DNA of 64,000 nucleotides, taken from contig CAZMUM010000012.1 in NCBI GenBank assembly GCA_964569385.1, forward strand, positions 46,232-110,231, given 5' to 3'. The notes under the pieces are model-generated. The model did not search any database, was not told the DNA's origin, and saw only the letters and a program-made list of their open reading frames with translations. The stretch is from JAADHX01 sp964569385 (GTDB lineage Bacteria > Actinomycetota > Acidimicrobiia > Acidimicrobiales > Poriferisodalaceae). Both the position numbers and the translations under genes were made by a program. This document shows positions 51,093 to 58,571 of the stretch, in pieces. How positions within the stretch are numbered: the first letter of the stretch is position 1; each line of letters begins with the position of its first letter.

Positions 51093-51470
51093 TCAGGTCG
51101 CGGGTGCCGTTCGCCTTACATGGGTGGCCGCCCATCCCGCTAGACCCAGCGAAACAGCCATGAGAGCAGTGTGAACCGCCTTGAAAGCGGCGTCGTGGTT
51201 GGGATCGAGCAATATCCCAATGCCGCGGACCAACCACCAAATCGTTGTCCATACCGCCAGCGCCAGGGTGACTTGTCGCAACCACTGCTGCTTCGTGACA
51301 ATTGCGTAGCCGAGAGCCAATCCGCCAACAATGAAAACCAGCGCGGCCGCCAACCGCCAGGTGGTGCCTGCTGTGGTGAGCTCGTCGTTGGCAAGAACAT
51401 TACGAATACGCGATGCCCAGACCAACACACTCCACGCGGCCAGAGCAATGAGCGGAAGCGATCGACGCAT
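51093..51470 (-). CDS. Small membrane protein of unknown function
   Basis: A 125-residue protein with four hydrophobic segments: PLIALAAWSVLVWA, WRLAAALVFIVGGLALGYAI, VTLALAVWTTIWWLVRGIGI and AVHTALMAVSLGLAGWA. The N-terminus is basic and loop charges fit an inner-membrane protein. I do not recognise a family. ATG 51470 is preferred over the TTG two codons upstream. It lies 24 bp upstream of the LDH2-type gene on the same strand. Confidence 0.6.
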   Translation of the reverse strand: MRRSLPLIALAAWSVLVWASRIRNVLANDELTTAGTTWRLAAALVFIVGGLALGYAIVTKQQWLRQVTLALAVWTTIWWLVRGIGILLDPNHDAAFKAVHTALMAVSLGLAGWAATHVRRTAPAT

Positions 51471-51484
51471 CCCCAAACGCTACC

Positions 51485-51677
51485 GTCACCGCCGCGGCCT
51501 GCGGCCGCTAACCGGCTTCTCCCTCTCACTCGGTTCGAGCGACAACCCGAAGACCGCAACTGTCACCGCCGCGGCCTGCGGCCGCTAACCGGCTTCTCCC
51601 TCTCACTCGGTTCGAGCGACAACCCGAAGACCGCAACTGTCACCGCCGCGGCCTGCGGGCGTACGTTTCCCGGTGAC
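51485..51677. repeat. 77-bp tandem repeat with half of a hairpin repeat (copy 4)
   Basis: Two exact 77-bp units start at 51485 and 51562, and a third begins at 51639 for about 20 bp (GTCACCGCCGCGGCCTGCGG) before changing to CGTACGTTTCCCGGTGAC, the right arm of the hairpin element. The unit holds CGCTAACCGGC and CTCTCACTCGGTTCGAGC. The 224-bp gap 51477-51700 contains nothing else. A reverse-orientation relative lies at 34722-34795. Confidence 0.75.
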
Positions 51678-51700
51678 GGGTAGGTCTTGGGCGGGCGCAG

Positions 51701-52576
51701 CTAGCGATGCTCGAGGAGCCAGCCGGCCGTCTCGATGTGAGGTGCGAACACGTCGGTACGTCCGGTGCCCCAGGCCACGGCATGTCCAATGGTCCAGGCG
51801 CGGGCTTGGGCCGCGTCGAGCGATAGGCCAACCACGAGTCGGTCAAATCGTCTCAGAACCAACGCCCGGCTGTGGCCGAGTTCGGTTGATCGCACGATCG
51901 GGGCGATGGCGAACTCTCTGGGACCGCTCAACGGCTTCGGATCAATCGCTAGCCACGGTTCGCGCGTTGCCGACACGATGTTGTCTGCGTGCATGTCTTG
52001 ATGAACAAGAACATCGGTCGAATCGCACTCTGATGCGACCTCGGCTAACAACTCGATTGCGGCTTCGAGCAATCGCTCTTCGTAGAGTCGGCCCGATGCC
52101 TCCCACCGGCTGCGCAACGATCGAGCCCACCGTGCGGCTTCGTCGGCGACGGTGTCGAACGGCCCATCTGGCGAAACCCACAAGCGGGGCAATAGGTCGA
52201 GGTAGACATCGATGGCAGCATCGTTACCGATACTGCTCAGGTGAACCCCGGGAACGAGTCGCTCCAGCAGCATGTCGCCAGAGTCGACATCGTGTTCAAG
52301 CAAGCGAACTGCTCCGTCGCCGTTCCAAAGACTGAGCGCAATTGCTTCGTGGCGGGCCTCATCGTGGGGAAATGGCACTTTCAGTACAACGGCTGCGCCA
52401 TCAGAACGCGTGGCCGGAGCTACCCAAGAAGCATGGGACCCCTCGTAGGGATGTCCTAGGTCGAGTTCCCAGCGCTCACTTGCAGTCTCTAAGAGGCGCT
52501 GGAGCGATCCCAGCCACTCACGCCCGTCGGGCCTGGCCCGAAAGTGCTCAAGCTCGGCCGGAATCGGAAAGTTCAC
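51701..52576 (-). CDS. APH(6)/hydroxyurea phosphotransferase-like kinase
   Basis: A 291-residue kinase of the aminoglycoside 6-phosphotransferase/hydroxyurea phosphotransferase family. The N-lobe includes GSHASWVAPATRSDGAAVVL with the ATP-binding Lys in VVLKVPFP; the catalytic loop is LVHQDMHADNIV, with the intact HxDxxxxN, and the metal-binding motif is WLAIDPKPLSGPREF. The usual substrate of such chromosomal copies is unknown and resistance should not be assumed. A GTG at 52576 (VNFPIPAELEHF) is listed; a TTG at 52597 is also possible. The hairpin repeat copy 5 lies directly upstream. Confidence 0.85.
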   Translation of the reverse strand: MNFPIPAELEHFRARPDGREWLGSLQRLLETASERWELDLGHPYEGSHASWVAPATRSDGAAVVLKVPFPHDEARHEAIALSLWNGDGAVRLLEHDVDSGDMLLERLVPGVHLSSIGNDAAIDVYLDLLPRLWVSPDGPFDTVADEAARWARSLRSRWEASGRLYEERLLEAAIELLAEVASECDSTDVLVHQDMHADNIVSATREPWLAIDPKPLSGPREFAIAPIVRSTELGHSRALVLRRFDRLVVGLSLDAAQARAWTIGHAVAWGTGRTDVFAPHIETAGWLLEHR

Positions 52577-52620
52577 CGTGTCGACAATACGCTCCAAGTG
52601 AGTTTGTAGCTCAAGTCCTA

Positions 52621-52666
52621 CCTGTCACCGGGAAACGGCTGCGGGCAGCCAGATCCCGGTGACAGG
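52621..52666. repeat. Hairpin repeat copy 5
   Basis: Arms CCTGTCACCGGGA (52621-52633) and TCCCGGTGACAGG (52654-52666) are perfectly complementary. The loop has a smaller hairpin, GGCTGC-GG-GCAGCC. It lies between the P450 gene end and the start of the kinase gene on the minus strand. Confidence 0.7.
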
Positions 52667-52709
52667 AATGGTCTTGCGACCGGAGGGAGCGGCGTTTGGC
52701 GGGGCGACG

Positions 52710-54008
52710 TTACGGGCGGGGGGCTGTGGGGGTGAACTCGGCGTCTAGGTGTTTGACGCCGTGGATGAACGAGGCCGCCAGCACATCGGGCGGTGATGTG
52801 GCGTGAATGTCTGGCAAACGATCGAACAGCTCGCGAAACATCACTGTTATCTCTCGCCTGGCGAGATGTGCGCCCATACAGAAGTGAGGTCCTGGCCCGC
52901 CAAAACCGATATGGGGGTTGGGGTCGCGGGTGATGTCGAACTTGTACGGATCGTCGAAGACGTCTTCGTCGCGATTGGCGGCTAGGTAGTTCATGAGCAC
53001 CTTCTCGCCTTTGGCGATGGGTACTCCCCCAAGTTCGGTGTCTTGTAGTGCTGTTCGCCTCATGTAGGTAACAGGACTTGCCAAGCGCACGATCTCTTCG
53101 ACCGCCGTTGGCGCATAGCGTTCGTAGTCGCTTTGCCATAACGACCGCTGTTCGGGGTTGTCGGTGAGGTAGGTAAGGCCCCAGCTAATGGCGTTGCGGG
53201 TGGTCTCGTTGCCGGCTACTACCAACAAGATGAAGAAGCTGGCGATGTCGGCGTCCGACAACTTTTCGCCTTCGATCTCGGCGTTCACCAACAGCGACGT
53301 GAGGTCGTCTGATTCGGCGCCTCGCTTTGACTCGGCCACTTCGTTCATCAACTGAGCCAATTCGCCACCAGCAGTCAACAACGCAGTGATGGGATCGACA
53401 CCTTCGGCGGGCGCATATTCGGGGTCGCTAATTCCAAGAATGGTGTTCGAACGTTCGAAAACGAAGTCGAGTTGCGAGTGAGGAACACCCATGAGGTCGC
53501 ACACGATCTTCAAAGGAAGCTTGGCCGCCATGTCGACCACAAAGTCGACTTTGCCGCTCTCGCAGACATCGTTGATGATGCCAACCGCTTGTTCGGTGAC
53601 GCCACCGTCGAGCTTGGCCAACATCCTGGGGGTGAAGCCAGCCGAAACGAGCTTGCGCAGCCGGCCATGGCGGGGATCATCCATAGAAATCATGGAACCG
53701 AAGAACTCGTTGAACTCCGGTGGTGTGTCGGTAACAGTGACGCCGCTAGCCGAGGACCAAACATCGGCGTTGCGCGACATGTGCAGAATCTCGGCGTGTC
53801 TCGTGGAGACGTATGCACCTGGCCCCTCGATCAAGCCAAGGAACGCAGGGTCGACCTCGTCGGGCAGCTCGGGAAACTTGATGGGAGGCTTGGTTCGCAG
53901 GTCGGCGAGGTCGGCCTCGATATCTGGCTGGCCGCGGTCCCAGAACATACCGAGCACCGGGTTCTCAAGATCGTCGACATCGACGGCATCGGCTGGAGTC
54001 AGGGTCAT
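52710..54008 (-). CDS. Cytochrome P450
   Basis: A 432-residue soluble bacterial P450 monooxygenase. The I-helix oxygen-activating motif is VVAGNETTRNAISWGL, the ExxR is in AVEEIVRLASPVTYMRR, and the heme loop is HIGFGGPGPHFCMGAHLARR with the Cys thiolate ligand. The N-terminal half includes VTVTDTPPEFNEFFGSMISM and DPRHGRLRKLVSAGFTPRML. It resembles actinobacterial CYP families that hydroxylate steroids or fatty acids (inference). ATG 54008 overlaps the upstream acyl-CoA dehydrogenase gene by 4 bp, and the two are one transcript. Ferredoxin partners are not adjacent. Confidence 0.92.
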   Translation of the reverse strand: MTLTPADAVDVDDLENPVLGMFWDRGQPDIEADLADLRTKPPIKFPELPDEVDPAFLGLIEGPGAYVSTRHAEILHMSRNADVWSSASGVTVTDTPPEFNEFFGSMISMDDPRHGRLRKLVSAGFTPRMLAKLDGGVTEQAVGIINDVCESGKVDFVVDMAAKLPLKIVCDLMGVPHSQLDFVFERSNTILGISDPEYAPAEGVDPITALLTAGGELAQLMNEVAESKRGAESDDLTSLLVNAEIEGEKLSDADIASFFILLVVAGNETTRNAISWGLTYLTDNPEQRSLWQSDYERYAPTAVEEIVRLASPVTYMRRTALQDTELGGVPIAKGEKVLMNYLAANRDEDVFDDPYKFDITRDPNPHIGFGGPGPHFCMGAHLARREITVMFRELFDRLPDIHATSPPDVLAASFIHGVKHLDAEFTPTAPRP

Positions 54009-55204
54009 CGCTGGGTGCCCACTTTCAGGTCTTTGAACGGAATCCCTCTGTCGACCGAAATGTCTCTCGGTAGACCGAGCACGCGGTCGCCGATGATATT
54101 GCGCTGAATCTCGTCGGTGCCGCCTGCAATCGACGAGCTGAAGGACCCAACCGTCGCGTTCTGCATATCGGCCGCGGCATCGTCGCCAACGGTCCAGGCT
54201 TGGCTGGCGGGCCCGGCCATGTTCATCATGATCTCGCGCATCCGCCACTGGATAACAGAACCGAACAATTTGCCGAGCGAACCACCGGGCCCAGGTGTCT
54301 TGCCTGCCTTCATCTCGGCTCTGGTGCGCATCGCGACCAGCGACTTTGCAGTCTCCATCGAATAGATCTTCATTAGATCTTGTCGCACCAATGGATCCTG
54401 CAATTTGCCAGCCGCCTTGGCGATGCTGCGCAGCATGCGGTAGTTGGTCTGATTGATCTTGCCTGCGCCAATGGTGCCAATGGCCACCCGCTCGTACATG
54501 AGCATGGCGGTGGCTTGGTTCCAGCCGTTGTTGACCTCGCCAAGTAGGTCGCCGACCGGAACTCGGACGTCGTTGAAGAAAACCTCGTTGAAGTGTCTCC
54601 CACCATCGATCTGGTGAATAGGCCTGATCTCGACGCCGGGGCTATCCATCTTCAGGATGAACATCGAGATTCCGGCGTGTTTTACGGCTTCTGGATCGGT
54701 ACGGGCGATTAAGACGCCGTACTCAGACACATGGGCCATGGTGGTCCAAACCTTCTGTCCGTTGAGAATGAACTCGTCGCCGTCGCGTTCGGCTTTGGTC
54801 TGCAAGCTGGCCACATCGGAGCCAGCGCCAGGCTCGGAAAACATCTGGCACCACACCGTGCGCCCTGCGATGTTGTCTGGCAGGTATTTCTTCTTCTGAT
54901 CCTCGCTGCCGAAGTCGTTGAGCATTGGTTGGCACATGCCATGACTAATGACGAAGTCGCTGCTCATGAACGGGAAGTTGGCTACCTCTTCGCGAAACAG
55001 AGCGTCATGTTCGCGGGTGAGGCCGGCTCCTCCGTATTCGGTCGAGATTGTCATACCCGCTAGTCCGGCCGCAGCCAGTTCGCCCATGTAGCTCTTCTGG
55101 CCATCGAGCGTCCGAGCCAGTTCGGCGCTCGCGTGCGCAGAGAGAAAGGAGCGAACCCTGCCGCGGAACTCGTCGGTCTCGGTTTCGGTCAGACCTTCGG
55201 ACAT
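54005..55204 (-). CDS. Acyl-CoA dehydrogenase family protein (FadE type)
   Basis: A 399-residue flavoenzyme. Features are WCQMFSEPGAGSDVASLQTK, FILNGQKVWTTMAHVSEYG, GGRHFNEVFFNDVRVPVGD, NNGWNQATAMLMYERVAIG and the C-terminal SIAGGTDEIQRNIIGDRVLG. The Glu of the EGT motif in classical enzymes is replaced by Gly (AGGTDE), as in many actinobacterial FadE proteins that work in heteromers or on sterol side chains. It overlaps the P450 gene by 4 bp. The MarR-type regulator is divergent 61 bp away, with an operator-like palindrome between. Confidence 0.92.
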   Translation of the reverse strand: MSEGLTETETDEFRGRVRSFLSAHASAELARTLDGQKSYMGELAAAGLAGMTISTEYGGAGLTREHDALFREEVANFPFMSSDFVISHGMCQPMLNDFGSEDQKKKYLPDNIAGRTVWCQMFSEPGAGSDVASLQTKAERDGDEFILNGQKVWTTMAHVSEYGVLIARTDPEAVKHAGISMFILKMDSPGVEIRPIHQIDGGRHFNEVFFNDVRVPVGDLLGEVNNGWNQATAMLMYERVAIGTIGAGKINQTNYRMLRSIAKAAGKLQDPLVRQDLMKIYSMETAKSLVAMRTRAEMKAGKTPGPGGSLGKLFGSVIQWRMREIMMNMAGPASQAWTVGDDAAADMQNATVGSFSSSIAGGTDEIQRNIIGDRVLGLPRDISVDRGIPFKDLKVGTQR

Positions 55205-55240
55205 GTGCGCTCCTCATTCTGCATTGGATTCTCTACGCAG

Positions 55241-55268
55241 CATGACTGTATGCTACCAAACAGTCATG
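55241..55268. promoter_or_regulatory. Inverted repeat over the MarR gene start (probable operator)
   Basis: CATGACTGT (55241-55249) and ACAGTCATG (55260-55268) are perfect 9-bp arms with a 10-bp spacer. The repeat covers the MarR start codon and faces the divergent acyl-CoA dehydrogenase-P450 genes. Size and symmetry suit a MarR dimer, so autoregulation and control of the divergent operon are likely. Confidence 0.6.
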
Positions 55269-55760
55269 AGCGAAACCGTCGGCGATCTCCATCCGGGTCA
55301 TGAACTCGATATGCCTCCGTGGAGACGGGTCGAGAGCACCATCATGGGCACAGCTCGCCTGATGCGAGACAGCTACAACACCGCCCTTGCGCCGCTCGAT
55401 CTCAACCTAACCACCGCAAGTCTGTTGGCTTACGTTGTTGAGCAGGGGCCTTTGAGCCAGACCGCGCTCGCCGAACAGATGGCGATCGGTAGGGCTGCGG
55501 CCGGGAGTTGCGTCGACCGACTCGAACAACGCGGCCTGGTCGAACGCATGGCCAACGCCGAAGATCGCCGAGTCTGGTTAGTGGCCGCGACCCAAGCGGG
55601 AGTCGACGCCGCCGAACAGATTACGAACATCGATGTCGATCTGCGGCGACGGCTTCGCCTCGGAATCGACCGACACGAACGCCAACTACTGGCCAGTCTG
55701 TTGGTGCGCCTACAACGCAACCTGACGAGCGTGGCTCATGAGACCACCAGCGGCCAATGA
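55266..55760 (+). CDS. MarR-family transcriptional regulator
   Basis: A 164-residue winged-helix regulator. Visible features are DLNLTTASLLAYVVEQGPLS, the recognition helix region QTALAEQMAIGRAAAGSCVD, and RLEQRGLVERMANAEDRRVW, whose DxR wing contacts DNA. The start ATG 55266 lies inside the right arm of an inverted repeat; an in-frame ATG at 55242 begins in the left arm. It is divergent from the acyl-CoA dehydrogenase-P450 operon and upstream of the thiolase-SDR-hydratase genes, so it may respond to an acyl-CoA or sterol metabolite (inference). Confidence 0.88.
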   Translation: MSETVGDLHPGHELDMPPWRRVESTIMGTARLMRDSYNTALAPLDLNLTTASLLAYVVEQGPLSQTALAEQMAIGRAAAGSCVDRLEQRGLVERMANAEDRRVWLVAATQAGVDAAEQITNIDVDLRRRLRLGIDRHERQLLASLLVRLQRNLTSVAHETTSGQ

Positions 55761-55838
55761 TCCAAATCAACGCACTAGTGCCGGCTCGGCCTCAAGTGCT
55801 CAGACATCCACCTCAACAATAGAAAACGGCGACCAACC

Positions 55839-57008
55839 ATGAGAGACGCAGTCATAGTCGATGCAGTCAGAACCCCCGGCGGCCGACGAAACGGCATGTT
55901 GCAGGACTGGCATCCAGCCGAACTCGGCGCCCACGTTCTGAAGGCACTCGTTGAGCGCACCGGAATCGACCCGGTCATCGTCGACGACGTCATCATGGGT
56001 TGTGTTATGCAGGTTGGCGAACAGTCGCTCAACATCGGCCGCAACGCAGTGTTGACTGCCGGTTGGCCAGAAACCGTGCCAGCCACCACTGTCGACCGCC
56101 AGTGTGGGTCGAGCCAACAAGCACTTCACTTCGCCGCTCAAGGAGTGATGGCGGGGGCCTACGACGTCGTCGTAGCGGCTGGTGTTGAGGTCATGACCCG
56201 CACCCCGATGGGCGCCTCGATCGTCAAGGGTATGGGTTTCCCATTTCCACAACCGATGATGGATCGTTACAGCGATACGGGCCTGCCCGCACAGGGCATC
56301 GGCGCCGACATGATTGCCGATGAGTACGACATCACCCGTGAAGATCTCGACGCGTTTGCCTCAGAGAGCCAGGGTCGGGCGTTGCAGGCAACCGAGGAGG
56401 GACGTTTCGAGAACGAGGTCGTCCCGGTTCCGGTCACGATTGACGGCAAGACCGTAATGATGACCCGCGACGAAGGCATCCGCGAAGGCAGCACACCCGA
56501 GAAGCTGGCCACCCTTAAACCGGCGTTCCAAGAAGATGGCCGGATCACAGCAGGCAACTCGAGCCAGATCAGCGACGGCGCATCGGCTGTGCTGGTGATG
56601 AGCGCCGAAAAGGCTGCCGAGCTTGGTCTTAAACCGAGGGCCCGTTTCCACAGCTTCGCAGTAGTGGGCACCGACCCTGTCACCATGCTCAAGGGCCCAA
56701 TTCCGGCCACTGAGAAGATTCTCGAACGTTCGGGGCTCAGCATGGACGACATCGACCTCTTTGAGGTCAATGAGGCGTTCGCGTCTGTGGTCTTGGCATG
56801 GCAAAAGGTTCACAACGCCGATCTCGACAAAACCAACGTAAACGGCGGCGCCATTGCACTTGGTCACCCGCTCGGTTCGTCCGGCACCAAGCTGATGACG
56901 ACGTTGCTCAACGAACTTGAGCGAACTGAGGGCCGGTATGGTCTCCAAACAATGTGCGAAGGCGGCGGGCTCGCCAACGCAACCATCATCGAAAGGATTG
57001 GCGACTGA
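55839..57008 (+). CDS. Acetyl-CoA acetyltransferase/3-ketoacyl-CoA thiolase
   Basis: A 389-residue thiolase. The nucleophilic Cys is in VDRQCGSSQQALHFA, the second motif is FEVNEAFASVVLAW, the His is in GGAIALGHPLGSSG and the proton-donor Cys in MCEGGGLANATIIER. It cleaves 3-ketoacyl-CoA or condenses two acetyl-CoA. Length and motifs are complete. It overlaps the SDR gene by 1 bp and is followed by an enoyl-CoA hydratase, so the three form a beta-oxidation operon, with FadE on the opposite strand. Confidence 0.94.
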   Translation: MRDAVIVDAVRTPGGRRNGMLQDWHPAELGAHVLKALVERTGIDPVIVDDVIMGCVMQVGEQSLNIGRNAVLTAGWPETVPATTVDRQCGSSQQALHFAAQGVMAGAYDVVVAAGVEVMTRTPMGASIVKGMGFPFPQPMMDRYSDTGLPAQGIGADMIADEYDITREDLDAFASESQGRALQATEEGRFENEVVPVPVTIDGKTVMMTRDEGIREGSTPEKLATLKPAFQEDGRITAGNSSQISDGASAVLVMSAEKAAELGLKPRARFHSFAVVGTDPVTMLKGPIPATEKILERSGLSMDDIDLFEVNEAFASVVLAWQKVHNADLDKTNVNGGAIALGHPLGSSGTKLMTTLLNELERTEGRYGLQTMCEGGGLANATIIERIGD

Positions 57009-57787
57009 TGCCACGTATGAATCTCGAGGGATCTTCCTCGATCGTTACCGGTGGTGCCTCTGGCATCGGCGAGGCTTGTGCCAGGCAACTGGCCGCACTG
57101 GGGTCGCGCGTAGTAATCGCTGATCTCAACGAAGAAAAGGGCACCGAGGTCGCTTCCGAAATTGGCGGCCTATTCGTCAAGTGCGACGTGTCCATTGTCG
57201 AAGATGCCAAGGCCGCGGTTGCCGCCGCGTCCGAAATGGGCCCACTACGGGCGCTGGTCAACTCTGCTGGTCTCGGCTACGCGGCTCGCACCATCGACCG
57301 CAACAATGTGCCGATGGACCTTGAACGGTTTGCGTTTGTGATCAAGGTGAACCTGATCGGGTCGTTCAACATGCTCAGTCAGGCCGCGTCGGCCATGGCC
57401 ACCACCGATCCCCTCGACGACGATGGTGCCCGGGGCGCGGTGGTCAACATGGCGTCGGCTGCCGCGTTCGACGGTCAGATCGGCCAATGTGCATACTCGG
57501 CTTCCAAAGGCGGCATTGTGGGCATGACCCTGCCCATCGCCCGCGACTTGTCGGCTGTTGGCGTTCGGGTGAACACCATTGCCCCTGGGCTTATCGACAC
57601 GCCAATCTATGGCGAGGGCGAGCAAAGCGATGCCTTTAAGGCTCACCTTGGCCAGAGCGTTCTATTCCCTAAGCGTCTTGGCTCGGCCGAAGAGCTGGCC
57701 TTTGCCGTGATGGAGTGCATCACCAATCCGTATCTGAACGCCGAAACCATCAGGCTTGATGGCGGCATTCGTATGCCACCTAAGTAG
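57008..57787 (+). CDS. SDR-type 3-hydroxyacyl-CoA dehydrogenase-like protein
   Basis: A 259-residue SDR similar to type II (HSD10-like) 3-hydroxyacyl-CoA dehydrogenases. The coenzyme motif is SIVTGGASGIGEACARQLA; NSAGLGYAA, VNMASAAAFDG with the catalytic Ser, and YSASKGGIVGMTLPIARDL with the Tyr and Lys follow. A PGLIDTPIYGE segment matches the HSD10 substrate loop. ATG 57008 overlaps the thiolase stop by one base. It would oxidise the 3-hydroxyacyl-CoA made by the downstream hydratase. Confidence 0.9.
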   Translation: MPRMNLEGSSSIVTGGASGIGEACARQLAALGSRVVIADLNEEKGTEVASEIGGLFVKCDVSIVEDAKAAVAAASEMGPLRALVNSAGLGYAARTIDRNNVPMDLERFAFVIKVNLIGSFNMLSQAASAMATTDPLDDDGARGAVVNMASAAAFDGQIGQCAYSASKGGIVGMTLPIARDLSAVGVRVNTIAPGLIDTPIYGEGEQSDAFKAHLGQSVLFPKRLGSAEELAFAVMECITNPYLNAETIRLDGGIRMPPK

Positions 57788-57796
57788 GGCGTTGCT

Positions 57797-58567
57797 GTGT
57801 CAGAAGAAGTAGCCGAAGAAGCGGTACTAACCGAACAACGCGGTCGGGTTCTGATCATAACTCTGAACCGGCCTGAGGCTCGCAACGCGATCAACGGCGC
57901 CCTGTCTCATGGGCTGTGGAACGCGACCAAGAGGCTCAACGAAGATTCGGGGCTGACGGCTGGCGTGCTGACCGGCAACGGCAAGGGCTTCAGCTCCGGA
58001 ATGGATCTAAAGGCCTTCTCGCGAGGCGAAGATATCGGCCCGATGATGGAGTTCATCAAGGCTGGTGCCGATAAGCCCCTTATTGGAGCTATCGAGGGTT
58101 TTGCCATTGCTGGCGGTCTTGAGTTGGCGCTAACGTGTGATCTGCTTGTCGCTTCTAAGGGGGCCAAGCTTGGCATCCGCGAGGTGAAGGTCGGTCTGTT
58201 CGCCGCTGGCGGTGGGCTGATTCGGCTTCCGAGTCGCGTTGGATATTCCAAGGCCATGGAGATGGCTATCACTGGCGACAACATCAGCGCTGAGGAGGCG
58301 TTCGAGGCCGGGTTGTTGTCTGAGGTGACCGAGGTTGGTGGTGCTCTTGATGCTGCGATCGCTCTGGCTGAGCGGGTGGCCAAGAATGCTCCGTTGGCTG
58401 TTGCGGCGTCGAAGCAGATCGTGAAAGCTGCCGCTCAGGGGTTTGACGAAGATGAACTCTGGGAGTTGCAGGGCACCATGATGGGCAGGGTTTTCGGCTC
58501 TGACGATGCCAAGGAGGGCCCCCGTGCCTTCGCCGAGAAACGCGAACCAGTCTGGTCTGGTCAGTAG
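57797..58567 (+). CDS. Enoyl-CoA hydratase/isomerase family protein
   Basis: A 256-residue crotonase-fold protein. The oxyanion-hole segments are GFSSGMDLKAFSRGE and IEGFAIAGGLELALTCDLLV; the region KLGIREVKVGLFAAGGGLIR corresponds to the catalytic stretch, where Glu appears in REVKVG. ALAERVAKNAPLAVAASKQI is the usual C-terminal helix. The start is GTG. It follows the SDR by 9 bp and completes the beta-oxidation operon. The convergent DUF3179 gene ends 4 bp away. Confidence 0.9.
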   Translation: MSEEVAEEAVLTEQRGRVLIITLNRPEARNAINGALSHGLWNATKRLNEDSGLTAGVLTGNGKGFSSGMDLKAFSRGEDIGPMMEFIKAGADKPLIGAIEGFAIAGGLELALTCDLLVASKGAKLGIREVKVGLFAAGGGLIRLPSRVGYSKAMEMAITGDNISAEEAFEAGLLSEVTEVGGALDAAIALAERVAKNAPLAVAASKQIVKAAAQGFDEDELWELQGTMMGRVFGSDDAKEGPRAFAEKREPVWSGQ

Positions 58568-58571
58568 CGAT

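Noticed and set aside
51485..51677. CRISPR array
   Set aside because: There are only two full units, directly adjacent, with no distinct spacers and no cas genes nearby. It is a plain tandem repeat.
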